DNA from: 43-108 sp001915545 | GTDB lineage: Bacteria > Bacteroidota > Bacteroidia > Bacteroidales > Bacteroidaceae | Reading direction: 5' to 3' | Assembly (NCBI GenBank): GCA_902491215.1 | Contig: CABUGV010000007.1 | Location: forward strand, 46,431 to 110,430 | DNA length: 64,000 nucleotides | Shown: piece by piece, positions 42,394-52,730 of the stretch | How the letters are laid out: each line of letters begins with the position of its first letter | Numbering within the stretch: the stretch's first letter is position 1 | The notes under the pieces: generated by a model | The model's database searches: none | Told to the model about the DNA's origin: nothing | The model's input: the letters and a program-made list of their open reading frames with translations, nothing else | Translations under genes and position numbers: made by a program

Positions 42394-44307
42394 ATGGCTG
42401 ATATCTCGAATTTTGAACTGCTTTCAAGTATTGACGATCCCTCAGATCTTAGAAAACTGGAGGTTCGGCAATTACCTCAGCTGTGCGATGAACTGAGACA
42501 TGACATTATAAATGAACTGTCTGTAAATCCGGGACATCTGGCTTCCAGCTTAGGTGTGGTGGAACTCACGGTTGCGCTTCATTACGTTTATGACACTCCA
42601 TACGATAGACTTGTTTGGGACGTAGGGCATCAGGCTTACGGACATAAGATTCTTACAGGGCGAAGGAAAGAATTCTGCACCAACAGAAAACTGCACGGCA
42701 TACGTCCGTTCCCTTCTCCTATGGAAAGCGAATATGACACTTTTACCTGCGGACATGCTTCGAATTCTATTTCGGCCGCGTTGGGCATGGCTGTTGCGGC
42801 ACGACTGCATGGCGAGAAACGCAATGTGGTTGCAATCATTGGCGATGGTGCCATGAGCGGCGGTCTTGCTTTTGAAGGTATAAATAATGCTTCTACGATA
42901 CCGAACGACATGCTCATTATATTGAACGACAACGACATGTCGATCGATAAGAGTGTGGGCGGAATGCGCAAGTATCTTCTGGAACTTACTACCAACGATA
43001 CATATAATGCTCTCAGATACAAAATATCGCGAAAACTTTTTGATTGGGGTATACTCAATGAAAACAGACGCAAGGGCATAATAAGATTCAACAACAGTGT
43101 GAAGTCTATGCTGACAAAACAGAGAAATATGTTTGAAGGCATGGACATCAGATATTTCGGTCCGGTTGACGGACATGATGTTGTTGAATTGGTACGTGTG
43201 TTCAGGGCCATCAAAGACATGAAGGGACCTAAACTTCTGCATGTACACACTAAAAAAGGCAAGGGTTACAAACCTGCCGAGAAAAATGCTACCGTATGGC
43301 ATGCACCAGGACGATTTGATGCAAAGTCGGGCGAAATTCTTGTCCCTGACGCAGATGTATCACTTCCACCTAAGTTCCAGAATGTGTTCGGTACTACATT
43401 GCTGGAGCTGGCACAGGCTAACGACAAGATTGTCGGTGTGACGCCGGCCATGCCAACAGGATGTTCTATGAATATAATGATGAAGGCTTTGCCGAACCGT
43501 ACTTTTGATGTCGGCATAGCAGAGGGACATGCTGTAACTTTCTCTGCCGGTATGGCCAAGGACGGACTTATGCCTTTCTGCAATGTGTACTCTTCGTTCA
43601 TGCAAAGGGCATACGACAATATAATACATGATGCGGCTATATTGAATTTGGACATGGTGCTGTGTCTCGACCGTGCCGGACTGGTAGGCGAAGATGGACC
43701 TACGCACCATGGAGCTTTCGATATGGCTTATCTGAGACCGATTCCTAATCTTACGATTTCTTCTCCTTATGATGAACATGAACTCAGAAAGCTTATGTAT
43801 ACTGCACAGCTTCCTGGTAAAGGTTTGTTTGTAATAAGGTATCCTAGAGGACGAGGCTCGAGAATTGACTGGCAGTGTCCTTTTGAAGAGGTGCCGGTTG
43901 GTCGTGGACGTAAACTTAAAGACGGAAAGGATGTGGCTTTGCTTTCTATAGGCCCGATAGGCGTAGAGGCGGCCAAAGGCATCAGATTGGCTGAGGCCAA
44001 AGCTGCAATGGAAGGACGTGAACTGAGTGTGGCTCACTATGATATGCGATTCCTTAAACCTATAGATGCTGATATTCTTGATGAGGTGGCCGAAAAGTTT
44101 GACAAAGTGGTCACTGTCGAAGACGGAATTCTTGAGGGGGGCTTGGGAAGCGCTGTTCTGGAGTATTTTTCAGATCATGGAAAATCTCTTGAGGTCAAGC
44201 GCATCGGTATACCGGATATGTTTGTAGAGCATGGTACGGTTGAACAGCTTCGTAAAATTGTAGGTATGGACAAGGATGCGATTTCAGACGCGCTTCTTGG
44301 AATCTGA
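42394..44307 (+). CDS. dxs: 1-Deoxy-D-xylulose-5-phosphate synthase
   Basis: A 637-residue thiamine-diphosphate enzyme, the first step of the MEP isoprenoid pathway (pyruvate plus glyceraldehyde 3-phosphate). Motifs are W-D-V-G-H-Q-A-Y-G-H-K near residue 69, the ThDP-binding G-D-G-A-M-S-G-G-L-A-F-E-G-I-N-N near 152-167, V-G-E-D-G-P-T-H-H-G near 430, and E-G-H-A-V-T-F-S-A-G-M-A near 373. A TATTTTTG -7 box lies at 42365-42372, but the -33 box is not evident. The product feeds undecaprenyl phosphate (uppS is at the other end of the window). trkA follows 45 bases later. Confidence 0.96.
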   Translation: MADISNFELLSSIDDPSDLRKLEVRQLPQLCDELRHDIINELSVNPGHLASSLGVVELTVALHYVYDTPYDRLVWDVGHQAYGHKILTGRRKEFCTNRKLHGIRPFPSPMESEYDTFTCGHASNSISAALGMAVAARLHGEKRNVVAIIGDGAMSGGLAFEGINNASTIPNDMLIILNDNDMSIDKSVGGMRKYLLELTTNDTYNALRYKISRKLFDWGILNENRRKGIIRFNNSVKSMLTKQRNMFEGMDIRYFGPVDGHDVVELVRVFRAIKDMKGPKLLHVHTKKGKGYKPAEKNATVWHAPGRFDAKSGEILVPDADVSLPPKFQNVFGTTLLELAQANDKIVGVTPAMPTGCSMNIMMKALPNRTFDVGIAEGHAVTFSAGMAKDGLMPFCNVYSSFMQRAYDNIIHDAAILNLDMVLCLDRAGLVGEDGPTHHGAFDMAYLRPIPNLTISSPYDEHELRKLMYTAQLPGKGLFVIRYPRGRGSRIDWQCPFEEVPVGRGRKLKDGKDVALLSIGPIGVEAAKGIRLAEAKAAMEGRELSVAHYDMRFLKPIDADILDEVAEKFDKVVTVEDGILEGGLGSAVLEYFSDHGKSLEVKRIGIPDMFVEHGTVEQLRKIVGMDKDAISDALLGI

Positions 44308-44352
44308 AGGCTTCTACCTGTTTTTGAATGTGATACTTAAAAGTTTTAGGAT

Positions 44353-45690
44353 ATGAAAATAATTATAGCTGGCGCTGGTTCTGTTGGGACGCATTTGGCT
44401 CGCTTGTTGTCAAATGAAGCTTTCAATATCGTTCTTATAGATGAAAGCGAAAGTAAACTGAGTAAGGTCAATGAACTTGATATAATGACATTATGTGTCT
44501 CTCCTACATCAATAAAAGGCTTGGAGAATGCAGGTGTCGAGCATGCAGATTTGTTTATCGCAGTTACCCCGCACGAAAGCGAGAATATCATGTGCTGCAT
44601 GTTGGCAAAGCAGCTTGGTGCAAAGCGGACTGTCGCAAGAATTGACAACTATGAATACCTGAAACCAGAACATCAGGAATTGTTTGAACGTATGGGCATC
44701 AGTTCCCTGATTTATCCGGAAATGCTTGCAGGACAGGAAATTGCAGAATCGATTCAGCTGAGCTGGGCACGTCAGTGGTGGCGTTTCAACGACGGAGAAT
44801 TGGTGCTTGTATGTGTGAAGATGCATCAGGCAGGAATTCTTATAAACAAAACTCTTAAGGAACTCAATAAGGAACACCATCTTTTCCATGTTGTTGCTAT
44901 AAAGAGAAACGGTGAAACTATCATTCCGCGAGGAGACGACTGCATATATGTGAATGACCTTGTTTTCTTTATGACAAAAAAAGAAGATGTTGATCTTGTT
45001 CGCATACAGACAGGAAAGGAAAATTATCCTCCTGTAAAACATGCTGTAATCGTTGGTGGAGGCAAGCTTTCGGTACGTACAAGCTGGGCAATACCTAATA
45101 ATATAAACCTGAAAATCATTGAGCCGGACGAGGCAAGATGCGAAAAGTTGTGCGAAATTGTCAAGGATGGTGTAATGATAATACAGGGAGACGGGCATGA
45201 TATGGGGCTTCTTTATGATGAGGGACTTAACCATGTCGAGGCTTTCATCTCTTTGACGGACAATGACGAAGAGAATATATTGGCCTGTGTGACTGCCAGA
45301 AAGAAAGGTGTAAGGAAAACTATTGCGCAAATAGAGAATTCCGACTATTTCGATATGGCCGAAGATCTGGATATCGGTACAATCATCAACAAGAAGGCCA
45401 TCACTGCCAGTCATATATACAAAATGCTTCTGCAGGCAGATGTGGATAATGTGAAGATGCTTAATGTTGCTGATGCTGATGTAGCAGAATTTATAGTCAA
45501 GGAAGGTTCAAAAGTAACGCAGAATGCAGTTATGGAACTGGGACTTCCTAAAGGGGTGAATTTCGGCGGACTGGTACGTGACGGAAAGGGCATGCTCGTT
45601 TCAGGAAGTACGGTGCTGAGACCAGGTGACAAGGTCGTGGTGTTCTGTCTTGCATCGACATTGAAAAAACTTGACAAATATTTCAGATAA
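44353..45690 (+). CDS. trkA: Trk potassium uptake regulatory subunit TrkA
   Basis: A 445-residue cytosolic protein with two RCK repeats. The first NAD-binding fold starts K-I-I-I-A-G-A-G-S-V-G-T-H-L-A with I-D-E-S ending the second strand; the second starts near residue 230 (K-H-A-V-I-V-G-G-G-K-L-S-V-R-T-S). The second copy's glycine motif is altered (G-G-G-K-L-S in place of G-x-G-x-x-G). TrkA forms a ring under TrkH and gates it in response to nucleotides. trkH follows 14 bases later, so the pair is one operon, possibly together with dxs. Confidence 0.94.
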   Translation: MKIIIAGAGSVGTHLARLLSNEAFNIVLIDESESKLSKVNELDIMTLCVSPTSIKGLENAGVEHADLFIAVTPHESENIMCCMLAKQLGAKRTVARIDNYEYLKPEHQELFERMGISSLIYPEMLAGQEIAESIQLSWARQWWRFNDGELVLVCVKMHQAGILINKTLKELNKEHHLFHVVAIKRNGETIIPRGDDCIYVNDLVFFMTKKEDVDLVRIQTGKENYPPVKHAVIVGGGKLSVRTSWAIPNNINLKIIEPDEARCEKLCEIVKDGVMIIQGDGHDMGLLYDEGLNHVEAFISLTDNDEENILACVTARKKGVRKTIAQIENSDYFDMAEDLDIGTIINKKAITASHIYKMLLQADVDNVKMLNVADADVAEFIVKEGSKVTQNAVMELGLPKGVNFGGLVRDGKGMLVSGSTVLRPGDKVVVFCLASTLKKLDKYFR

Positions 45691-45704
45691 ATTAAATTTC
45701 TGTC

Positions 45705-47159
45705 ATGAGAAACTGGAAACTTACACTGAAACTTATTGGCATATTGCTGTTTATCGAGGCCGCACTTCTTTTTGCCTGTATGTGTGTATCATGGTTTTAC
45801 AGGGAAGATGTGATGCCTTTTGTCTGGTCAATCCTGGTAGCTGTCGGTATAGGGAGCATATTCACGCTTTTGGGTGTGAATTCGGCAAAATCTATAGGTC
45901 GGCGCGACGGCTATTTCGTGGTGTCTGTCACATGGATTGTATTTTCGTTCATAGGCATGTTGCCTTTTTTGTTTGAAGGATGCATTAAGGATGTGGCTTC
46001 GGCTTTTTTGGAGACTATGTCGGGCTTCACTTCAACCGGTGCAACAGTTATCGACGACTTGAGCAAAGTGCCAAACGGTATAATTTTCTGGCGAAGCATG
46101 ACCCAGTGGATTGGCGGCCTCGGCATTATATTCTTTACGATAGCAGTACTGCCCGCATTCGGGGTAGGAGAAGTGAAATTGTTTGCTGCCGAATCTGTAG
46201 GACCGATAAGCCAGAAGGTCCATCCGCGTATAAGCATCGCGGCAAAATGGATTTGGAGCGTGAATATGCTCCTGACTTTGGGATGTTTCATTTCACTGCT
46301 TCTTTGCGGCATGGGAGTGTTCGATGCCGTCAATATATCTATGGCAACTGTTTCTACAGGCGGTTTTGCTCCTACAAGCATTCTTCTTCATGATGCCTAT
46401 AATTCGCGTGCCGTAGAATATGTCATAACATTTTTCATGTTTGCATCCGGCATCAATTTTACATTGCTGTATTATACCATCCTGCGCGGACAAGTGAAGT
46501 CCTTCTTCAGGGATGCGGAACTCCGATGCTATATGATAATAGTATCGGCGGCTGTAGCCGTTTGCACAATTGTTCTTCATTTTATCAGTGGACGCGGGCT
46601 TGAAGAAGCATTCAGAGCTTCTGCGTTTACAGTCGTGTCGCTTCAGACAACGACAGGCTTTGCTACATACGATTATACTCTTTGGCCTGAAATGCTCGTT
46701 CCGGTATTGCTAATCGTTATGGTATGCGGCGGGTGTTCCGGGTCAACAAGCGGTGCCTTCAAGTGCATCCGATTGTCGATGATAGCACGCATACTCAAGA
46801 ATGAGTTTACGCGCATACTTCATCCGCAGGCTGTTCTGCCAGTCAAAATCAACAACAGCGTGGTATCTTCATCTGTCAGGCAGACATTGCTTGCATTTAC
46901 ATCCATATACGCCATTTCCATAGTGGCCGGCATATTGGTGCTTTGTTTTTGCGGTGTCCAGTTTTATGAGTCGGTAGGATTGTCCATAACATCATTGGGA
47001 AATGTGGGCCCAGGAATCGGATACTTCGGACCTTCGCACACATTCTCAGTGCTTCCTCCTGTTGCAAAATGGACATGTTCGTTTCTGATGCTTATCGGAC
47101 GTCTGGAGATATTCCCAATCATACTGATTTTCACTAGAAGTTATTGGAAAAAAAGCTGA
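45705..47159 (+). CDS. trkH: Trk potassium transporter subunit TrkH
   Basis: A 484-residue inner membrane protein with about ten helices and four pore loops. The selectivity-filter turns are visible: T-S-T-G-A-T near residue 107, V-S-T-G-G-F-A near 216, T-T-T-G-F-A near 316 and L-G-N-V-G-P-G near 430. Together with TrkA it carries potassium into the cell. It directly follows trkA and is the end of the operon; the next gene has a separate upstream region of 130 bases with a TATATTTG box at 47228-47235. Confidence 0.94.
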   Translation: MRNWKLTLKLIGILLFIEAALLFACMCVSWFYREDVMPFVWSILVAVGIGSIFTLLGVNSAKSIGRRDGYFVVSVTWIVFSFIGMLPFLFEGCIKDVASAFLETMSGFTSTGATVIDDLSKVPNGIIFWRSMTQWIGGLGIIFFTIAVLPAFGVGEVKLFAAESVGPISQKVHPRISIAAKWIWSVNMLLTLGCFISLLLCGMGVFDAVNISMATVSTGGFAPTSILLHDAYNSRAVEYVITFFMFASGINFTLLYYTILRGQVKSFFRDAELRCYMIIVSAAVAVCTIVLHFISGRGLEEAFRASAFTVVSLQTTTGFATYDYTLWPEMLVPVLLIVMVCGGCSGSTSGAFKCIRLSMIARILKNEFTRILHPQAVLPVKINNSVVSSSVRQTLLAFTSIYAISIVAGILVLCFCGVQFYESVGLSITSLGNVGPGIGYFGPSHTFSVLPPVAKWTCSFLMLIGRLEIFPIILIFTRSYWKKS

Positions 47160-47289
47160 AAATGTCGTTTTAACATCTTTTGTGCCCAAATGGAATACAT
47201 GTGCCGACATGTTGAAAATAATCTTTATATATTTGCAACTTCTAACCGGCAGATGCTTTCGAATGATTTAATCATATAAACAATATCCA

Positions 47290-50200
47290 ATGAAAACGTA
47301 CAAAATTATAAACAATCTTGTAGGTTGGCTGGTTTTTGCAATAGCGGCATTTACTTATTGCTCAACAATAGAGCCGACAGCAAGTTTTTGGGATTGTCCT
47401 GAATTCATAACCACGGCTTATAAGTTTGAGGTCGGACACCCGCCAGGCGCACCATTCTTCATGATGGTCGGTAAGTTCTTTACACTTTTTGCTGATGATC
47501 CTACACAGGTGGCCAAGATGGTCAACACGATGTCTGCACTGTTGAGTGCGGGATGTATTTTGTTCCTGTTCTGGACTATCACGCATCTGTCTAGAAAATT
47601 GATTGTCAGAGGTGAACGTGAAATGACCGTTGCCAATATCATCGCTATAATGGCTTGCGGTGTATGCGGTTCGCTCATATATACATGGAGCGATACATTC
47701 TGGTTCAGTGCCGTTGAAGGTGAAGTATATGCCTTTTCTTCATTCTTCACTGCATTGGTTTTCTGGCTTATACTCAAATGGGAGGATAATGCCGACAAAC
47801 CTCACAGCGACAGATGGATAGTATTGCTTGCTTATCTGGTAGGTCTTTCGATTGGTGTGCACCTGCTCAACCTCTTGTGTATTCCTGCAATTGTGCTTGT
47901 GTTCTACTACAGAAAATACAAGAATCCTACACTGAAGGGCTCTTTGATAGCATTGCTTGTTTCGGTTGTTGTGATTATTGCAGTTCTCTACGGTATCGTG
48001 CCTGGAGTACTCAAGGTCGGAGGCTGGTTTGAACTGTTGTTTGTCAACACTTTCGGATGTCCATTCAATACAGGATTGTACATATACTTGACCATTCTTG
48101 CCGCATCTCTTATCTGGGGTATCTATGAGAGCTCTCGTGAAGGTGTTGCTGGCAGAACACGTATGAACATCGCATTCTTGTTGAGTACAGCCTTGCTCGG
48201 TATTCCGTTCTACGGACATGGCACAGCAAGCATTGTAATAGGTCTCATCGTCCTGGCAGTATTGGCATTTGTTCTTTTCAACATACGTCAGGTCAGCAAG
48301 CGTATTGTCAATACTGCCTTGCTGTGTATGATGCTTATAATGATTGGTTTCTCTACGTATGCAGTAATCGTGATACGTTCAACAGCCAATCCTCCTATGG
48401 ACCAGAACTCTCCAGAGGATGTATTTACGCTCGGTAATTACCTCGGACGTGAGCAGTATGGACAGAAACCGCTCCTTATCGGCCCTGCATATAACTCTAA
48501 ACCAGAAGTTGTAATGGGCGACAACGGATATATGTATGCTACGAAAATCGGTGCGCCGGTATATCAGCGTAAGGATAAGGCTAATCCTGACGAAAAGGAT
48601 CAGTACATCAAGATACGCAACGATATAGAATACGTTTACCCGATGAATCAGCAGATGCTGTTCCCAAGACTGTTTGACTCCGGCCATGCAGCTGATTATG
48701 AAAGATGGCTGGGCGGTGTTGAAGGCAAGTATGTTGATTATGACGTGGCAGGTCGTGTCACACAGGTCAAGATGCCTACACAGTGGGACAACCTGAAGTA
48801 TTTCCTTTCTTATCAGGTGAACTTCATGTACTGGAGATACTTTATGTGGAACTTTGCCGGAAGACAGAATGACATTCAGGGCAATGGTGAGCTCGAACAC
48901 GGCAACTGGATTACTGGTATACCGGTGATTGACAATCTCCGACTCGGCGATCAGAGCAAGCTTCCAGAGGATCTCAGAACAAACAAGGGACACAACGTGT
49001 TCTACTGTTTGCCTTTGCTTCTCGGTATTATCGGACTCATTTGGCAGGCATACAGAGGACAGAAGGGCATACAGCAGTTCTGGGTTGTATTCTTCCTGTT
49101 TTTCATGACAGGTCTTGCAATCATATTGTACCTCAATCAGACACCTCGCGAGCCTCGTGAACGTGACTACGCTTATGCTGGTTCGTTCTATGCCTTTGCA
49201 ATATGGTGCGGATTGGGTATCGCCGCTATCTACGGATGGATGAAGAAGCTTCTTAAGGCAAAGGATTCCAACTGCGCTTCTGCCAAGCTGGCCGCAGTCA
49301 TAGCTTTTGTTCCTGCTGTGGCAGTGCCTCTGCAGATGGTCAGCCAAACATGGGACGACCACGACAGAAGCAACAGATATATGTGCCGTGACTTCGGTTT
49401 GAATTATCTTGAGACTATACCTCACGACGGTATCATATTTACGAACGGTGATAATGATACATTCCCTCTTTGGTATAACGAAGATACTGAAGGCAACCGT
49501 ACAGACGTCCGCGTGTGCAACCTTTCATACCTGCAGACAGATTGGTATATAGACCAGATGAAGCGTCCTGCTTATGAAGGAGAAGGACAGTCAAGTCCGC
49601 TTCCTATTTCATGGAACAGACTTCAGTATACTGCCGGCAAGAATGAAATTGTCGAGGTCAACCCTCAGTTGCCTTCCGGTGACGGACAGACAATCAAGGA
49701 CTTCATTCTTGAACAGTACCGCACCAACCCGGAAGAGGCACGCAAGCTGTTCGGCGACGAGCCGTTTGAGCTTACAAACGTGATGAAGAATTTCGTCCTC
49801 AACGAACAGCTGGATCCTATGTTCAGATGCATACCTAGCGACACTGTGTATGTAAAGGTCGACAAGGAAGCTGTAAGAAAGTCGGGAATGATGATTCCTG
49901 GAGACTCAATACCAGACAGAATGGCCATCAGCCTTAGCGGTACAAAGAGCCTCTACAAGAATCAGCTTATGATGCTCGAGATGTTGGCACAGTCGCAGTT
50001 CAGACGTCCTATATACATGTCTACAACTGTAGGTGCAAGCAACTACGGAAATCTCTATAAGCATTTCGTAATGGAAGGTTTGGCATACAGAATCACTCCG
50101 TTCACATTCGACGGCAACTCTCAGATGTCAACCGTTGTTGATTCGGAAATCATGTACGACAACATGATGAATAAGTACAAGTACGGCAATCTGAAGCAGA

Positions 50201-50727
50201 AAGGACTCTATGTCGACGAGACTTCTATGAGAATGTGCTACACTCACCGCAGATGGTTCTCAGAACTGATAACCAAGCTTCTCGAAGAAGGCAAGAAGGA
50301 CAAGGCCAAGAAAGCTTTGGAGAAATGTGCAACTGAAATTCCTGACTACAACGTACCTCACGATGTAGGTTGCGGTTCGCTCAGCTTGGCTACGGCCTAT
50401 GTTGAATGCGGAATGCCTGAAAAGGGTGAAGCAATATTTAATGCTCTCGAAAAGAAGGCAATCGAATACGCCAACTGGTATCTTGGTCTCAGCGACAGAC
50501 GTTTCAGCTATTCTGTTGATGAATGCATCAGACAGATGAACATTCTGGAACTCATCTGGCGTAACTATTCAAAGATGGCCAATGAGAAACAGGAGAACGG
50601 TCAGCCGCTGATGGGCAAGAAGGCAGAGGCCTATGCCAAGAAGGCTGCCGAGATGGAGAATACGTTGAATTCTTTGTACATGAAATTGCAGAGCAAGGCT
50701 TCGCAGGCAGGTATTTCATTGCAGTGA
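47290..50727 (+). CDS. DUF2723/GT117 family membrane glycosyltransferase
   Basis: An 1145-residue membrane protein. The first 370 residues hold about ten helices and the family opening C-S-T-I-E-P-T-A-S-F-W-D-C-P-E-F, with the acidic pair typical of GT-C mannosyltransferase-like enzymes. A-Y-K-F-E-V-G-H-P-P-G-A-P follows. A large extracytoplasmic region and more helices near 575-690 come next, with L-N-Q-T-P-R-E-P-R-E-R-D-Y-A-Y near 617-631, then a soluble C-terminal half with helical repeats. Bacteroidetes members are thought to act in protein O-glycosylation in the periplasm. Its TGA overlaps the start of the deacetylase gene (TGATG), so the products are coupled. GT117 naming is from memory. 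Confidence 0.85.
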   Translation: MKTYKIINNLVGWLVFAIAAFTYCSTIEPTASFWDCPEFITTAYKFEVGHPPGAPFFMMVGKFFTLFADDPTQVAKMVNTMSALLSAGCILFLFWTITHLSRKLIVRGEREMTVANIIAIMACGVCGSLIYTWSDTFWFSAVEGEVYAFSSFFTALVFWLILKWEDNADKPHSDRWIVLLAYLVGLSIGVHLLNLLCIPAIVLVFYYRKYKNPTLKGSLIALLVSVVVIIAVLYGIVPGVLKVGGWFELLFVNTFGCPFNTGLYIYLTILAASLIWGIYESSREGVAGRTRMNIAFLLSTALLGIPFYGHGTASIVIGLIVLAVLAFVLFNIRQVSKRIVNTALLCMMLIMIGFSTYAVIVIRSTANPPMDQNSPEDVFTLGNYLGREQYGQKPLLIGPAYNSKPEVVMGDNGYMYATKIGAPVYQRKDKANPDEKDQYIKIRNDIEYVYPMNQQMLFPRLFDSGHAADYERWLGGVEGKYVDYDVAGRVTQVKMPTQWDNLKYFLSYQVNFMYWRYFMWNFAGRQNDIQGNGELEHGNWITGIPVIDNLRLGDQSKLPEDLRTNKGHNVFYCLPLLLGIIGLIWQAYRGQKGIQQFWVVFFLFFMTGLAIILYLNQTPREPRERDYAYAGSFYAFAIWCGLGIAAIYGWMKKLLKAKDSNCASAKLAAVIAFVPAVAVPLQMVSQTWDDHDRSNRYMCRDFGLNYLETIPHDGIIFTNGDNDTFPLWYNEDTEGNRTDVRVCNLSYLQTDWYIDQMKRPAYEGEGQSSPLPISWNRLQYTAGKNEIVEVNPQLPSGDGQTIKDFILEQYRTNPEEARKLFGDEPFELTNVMKNFVLNEQLDPMFRCIPSDTVYVKVDKEAVRKSGMMIPGDSIPDRMAISLSGTKSLYKNQLMMLEMLAQSQFRRPIYMSTTVGASNYGNLYKHFVMEGLAYRITPFTFDGNSQMSTVVDSEIMYDNMMNKYKYGNLKQKGLYVDETSMRMCYTHRRWFSELITKLLEEGKKDKAKKALEKCATEIPDYNVPHDVGCGSLSLATAYVECGMPEKGEAIFNALEKKAIEYANWYLGLSDRRFSYSVDECIRQMNILELIWRNYSKMANEKQENGQPLMGKKAEAYAKKAAEMENTLNSLYMKLQSKASQAGISLQ

Positions 50728-51368
50728 TGATTATAGAACAACCCAGTAAATTTCTGAGGTGGATTTATCCGAGTGCCATCTGGAGGATGAACCCTAACGA
50801 GAAGGCTGTCTATTTGACCTTCGACGATGGGCCCATCCCCCAGTCGACGCCTTGGATAATTGAAACCCTCGACAAATACGGCATCAAGGCCACATTCTTT
50901 ATGGTAGGCGACAACGTCAGGAAATATCCCGAACTGTTGGAACTGATAAAGTCGAAAGGACACCGATTGGGAAACCACACATTCAATCATATCGGCGGAT
51001 TCAAATGGCTCAGCCATAAATACCTCTGGAATGCCAACAAGGCCGACAAGCTGATACATTCCAACCTCTTCAGACCTCCGCATGGATGGATGAAGACCGA
51101 ACAGTATCTGAGGTTGAGAAAGCATTACACGATAATAATGTGGGATGTCGTCACTCGCGACTACAGCAACAGGCTTACAGCCGATGATGTTGTGGAGAAC
51201 GTGAAGAAGTACACGCGGAACGGTTCTATAATTACATTCCATGATTCTTTGAAAAGCATCGACAAGTTGAAGACGGCTCTGCCTCAATCCATCGAATGGC
51301 TGATGGAGCAGGGATACGAATTCAAGATTTTCGATGCCAACCAGCAGAGAAGCCGTCATCTTAAGTAA
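50727..51368 (+). CDS. Polysaccharide deacetylase (NodB) family protein
   Basis: A 213-residue NodB-fold protein. The catalytic motifs are L-T-F-D-D-G-P (Asp pair) near residue 30 and G-N-H-T-F-N-H (two metal-binding His) near 84-90. F-R-P-P-H-G is the third motif near 113, and I-T-F-H-D-S near 170 the last. It would remove N-acetyl groups from a glycan such as peptidoglycan or surface polysaccharide. No signal peptide is visible, so it may act in the cytosol on a precursor. I place the start at the ATG at 50727, in a TGATG overlap with the GT117 stop; a GTG one codon upstream is also possible. queG follows three bases after the stop. Confidence 0.88.
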   Translation: MIIEQPSKFLRWIYPSAIWRMNPNEKAVYLTFDDGPIPQSTPWIIETLDKYGIKATFFMVGDNVRKYPELLELIKSKGHRLGNHTFNHIGGFKWLSHKYLWNANKADKLIHSNLFRPPHGWMKTEQYLRLRKHYTIIMWDVVTRDYSNRLTADDVVENVKKYTRNGSIITFHDSLKSIDKLKTALPQSIEWLMEQGYEFKIFDANQQRSRHLK

Positions 51369-51371
51369 AAT

Positions 51372-52337
51372 ATGGACAACGTAATCAGGAGAATGACTGA
51401 ATATATAAAAGCCGAGGCCGAGCGTCTCGGCTTTTCTGCATGTGGCATAGCCAAGGCCGAACCCGTCGACGGTGTTCATGCAGACGCATTCCGCGATTGG
51501 ATTTCTGGCAATTTCAATGCCGGCATGTCATATATGGCCAACTGGATGGAACTGAGGCTTGATCCACGAAAGTTGATGGAAGGATGCCGAAGCGTAATCT
51601 CATTGGCTTTGAACTACAGTCCCCCGACGAAACTCCCTGACGACAGATACCAGTTTTCCTACTATGCCTACGGCAAGGACTACCACGACGTCATGAAGCA
51701 GCTGATGCGCACTCTGCAGACGCGCATATTGGAGTTTGCCGAAAGCATACCCGACATTGACGCCGCATCACTGGATTTCAGAATATGTTGCGACACTGCA
51801 CCCATTCTCGACCGCTATTGGGCATGGCGTTCTGGCATAGGATGGATTGGCAAGAATACCAACCTGATAATTCCCCATGCCGGAAGCTTCTTCTTTCTAG
51901 GTGAGATATTGGTAAATATGGAATTGGAGTACGGTTCTCCTCTCGAACAGCGCTGTGGCAGTTGTCGTGCCTGCATCGATGCCTGTCCCGCAAAAGCGCT
52001 TTCGCATCCTTATCGACTTGATGCAAACCGATGTCTTTCTTATCTGACAATTGAAAATCGTGGTAATATTCCTGAAGACATGATTTCGTGCATGGGAAAT
52101 TGTGTCTATGGATGCGACAGGTGCCAGCAGGCATGTCCGCACAATCGCTGGGCAACTCCCACCGAAGTTCAGGAGTTCATGCCCTCCGAACGCTTCATGT
52201 CGATGGACAACGCCTCATGGGAGGCACTGACCATCGACGACTACCGCGAGATATTCCGTGGCTCTGCCGTGAAACGCGCAAAGTACGAAGGCCTGATGAG
52301 AAACATATCTGCCGTCGCCAAGAACAGCGGTCGCTGA
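51372..52337 (+). CDS. queG: Epoxyqueuosine reductase QueG
   Basis: A 321-residue cobalamin- and iron-sulfur-dependent enzyme that makes the last step of the queuosine tRNA modification. It has the N-terminal cofactor half with W-R-S-G-I-G-W-I-G-K-N-T-N-L, then two 4Fe-4S clusters: C-G-S-C-R-A-C-I-D-A-C-P near residues 196-207 and C-D-R-C-Q-Q-A-C-P-H-N near 244-254. The protein is slightly shorter than forms with an extra C-terminal HEAT domain, which is normal in Bacteroidales. It is the third gene of a tightly packed GT117-deacetylase-queG group; a functional link is not obvious. Confidence 0.95.
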   Translation: MDNVIRRMTEYIKAEAERLGFSACGIAKAEPVDGVHADAFRDWISGNFNAGMSYMANWMELRLDPRKLMEGCRSVISLALNYSPPTKLPDDRYQFSYYAYGKDYHDVMKQLMRTLQTRILEFAESIPDIDAASLDFRICCDTAPILDRYWAWRSGIGWIGKNTNLIIPHAGSFFFLGEILVNMELEYGSPLEQRCGSCRACIDACPAKALSHPYRLDANRCLSYLTIENRGNIPEDMISCMGNCVYGCDRCQQACPHNRWATPTEVQEFMPSERFMSMDNASWEALTIDDYREIFRGSAVKRAKYEGLMRNISAVAKNSGR

Positions 52338-52730
52338 CATCGCGTCAGTCCCCCTGAGAGCGCCTTGCCATGTGTTAATATTATGTAATACACCGTCCAA
52401 CGCTTTTGTGTGCACGAAAATCATCGGCACAATCTTATAACAGTATGATTATTTTGTTAACTTTGCAATGCTGATGTTGTCTGCATCATTGGCATTCGGA
52501 CATTTATTTCTAGTAGCGAACGACCATGAAATCCGCAATACTGATGCATCTGAACAAGGTACGAAGAGATATACATGAGATGCTTTATGTGTTTCCTCTT
52601 TTGGGGGTGACCTGGTGCAGACATACTCTCGGGGCAGATATGAGTGCCGTCCCCGCAATCATCCGTTAACATGCAATGTATGACTGAAATTCATATTTTT
52701 TTATTATAAACTTAACTATTAACAATCATT
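52338..52730 (+). promoter_or_regulatory. Long upstream region of the SDR gene with a small frame
   Basis: TAACTTTG at 52458-52465 is a perfect -7 box, though the -33 position is poor. A start near 52472 would give a leader of about 260 bases. Inside it, 52526-52669 is an open frame of 47 codons (M-K-S-A-I-L-M-H-L-N-K-V-R-R start, ending I-I-R before TAA) that matches nothing I recognise. A hairpin-like pair GGGGCA...TGCCGTCCCC lies near 52632-52655. It may be a leader peptide, a regulatory RNA or a gene remnant. Confidence 0.3.
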
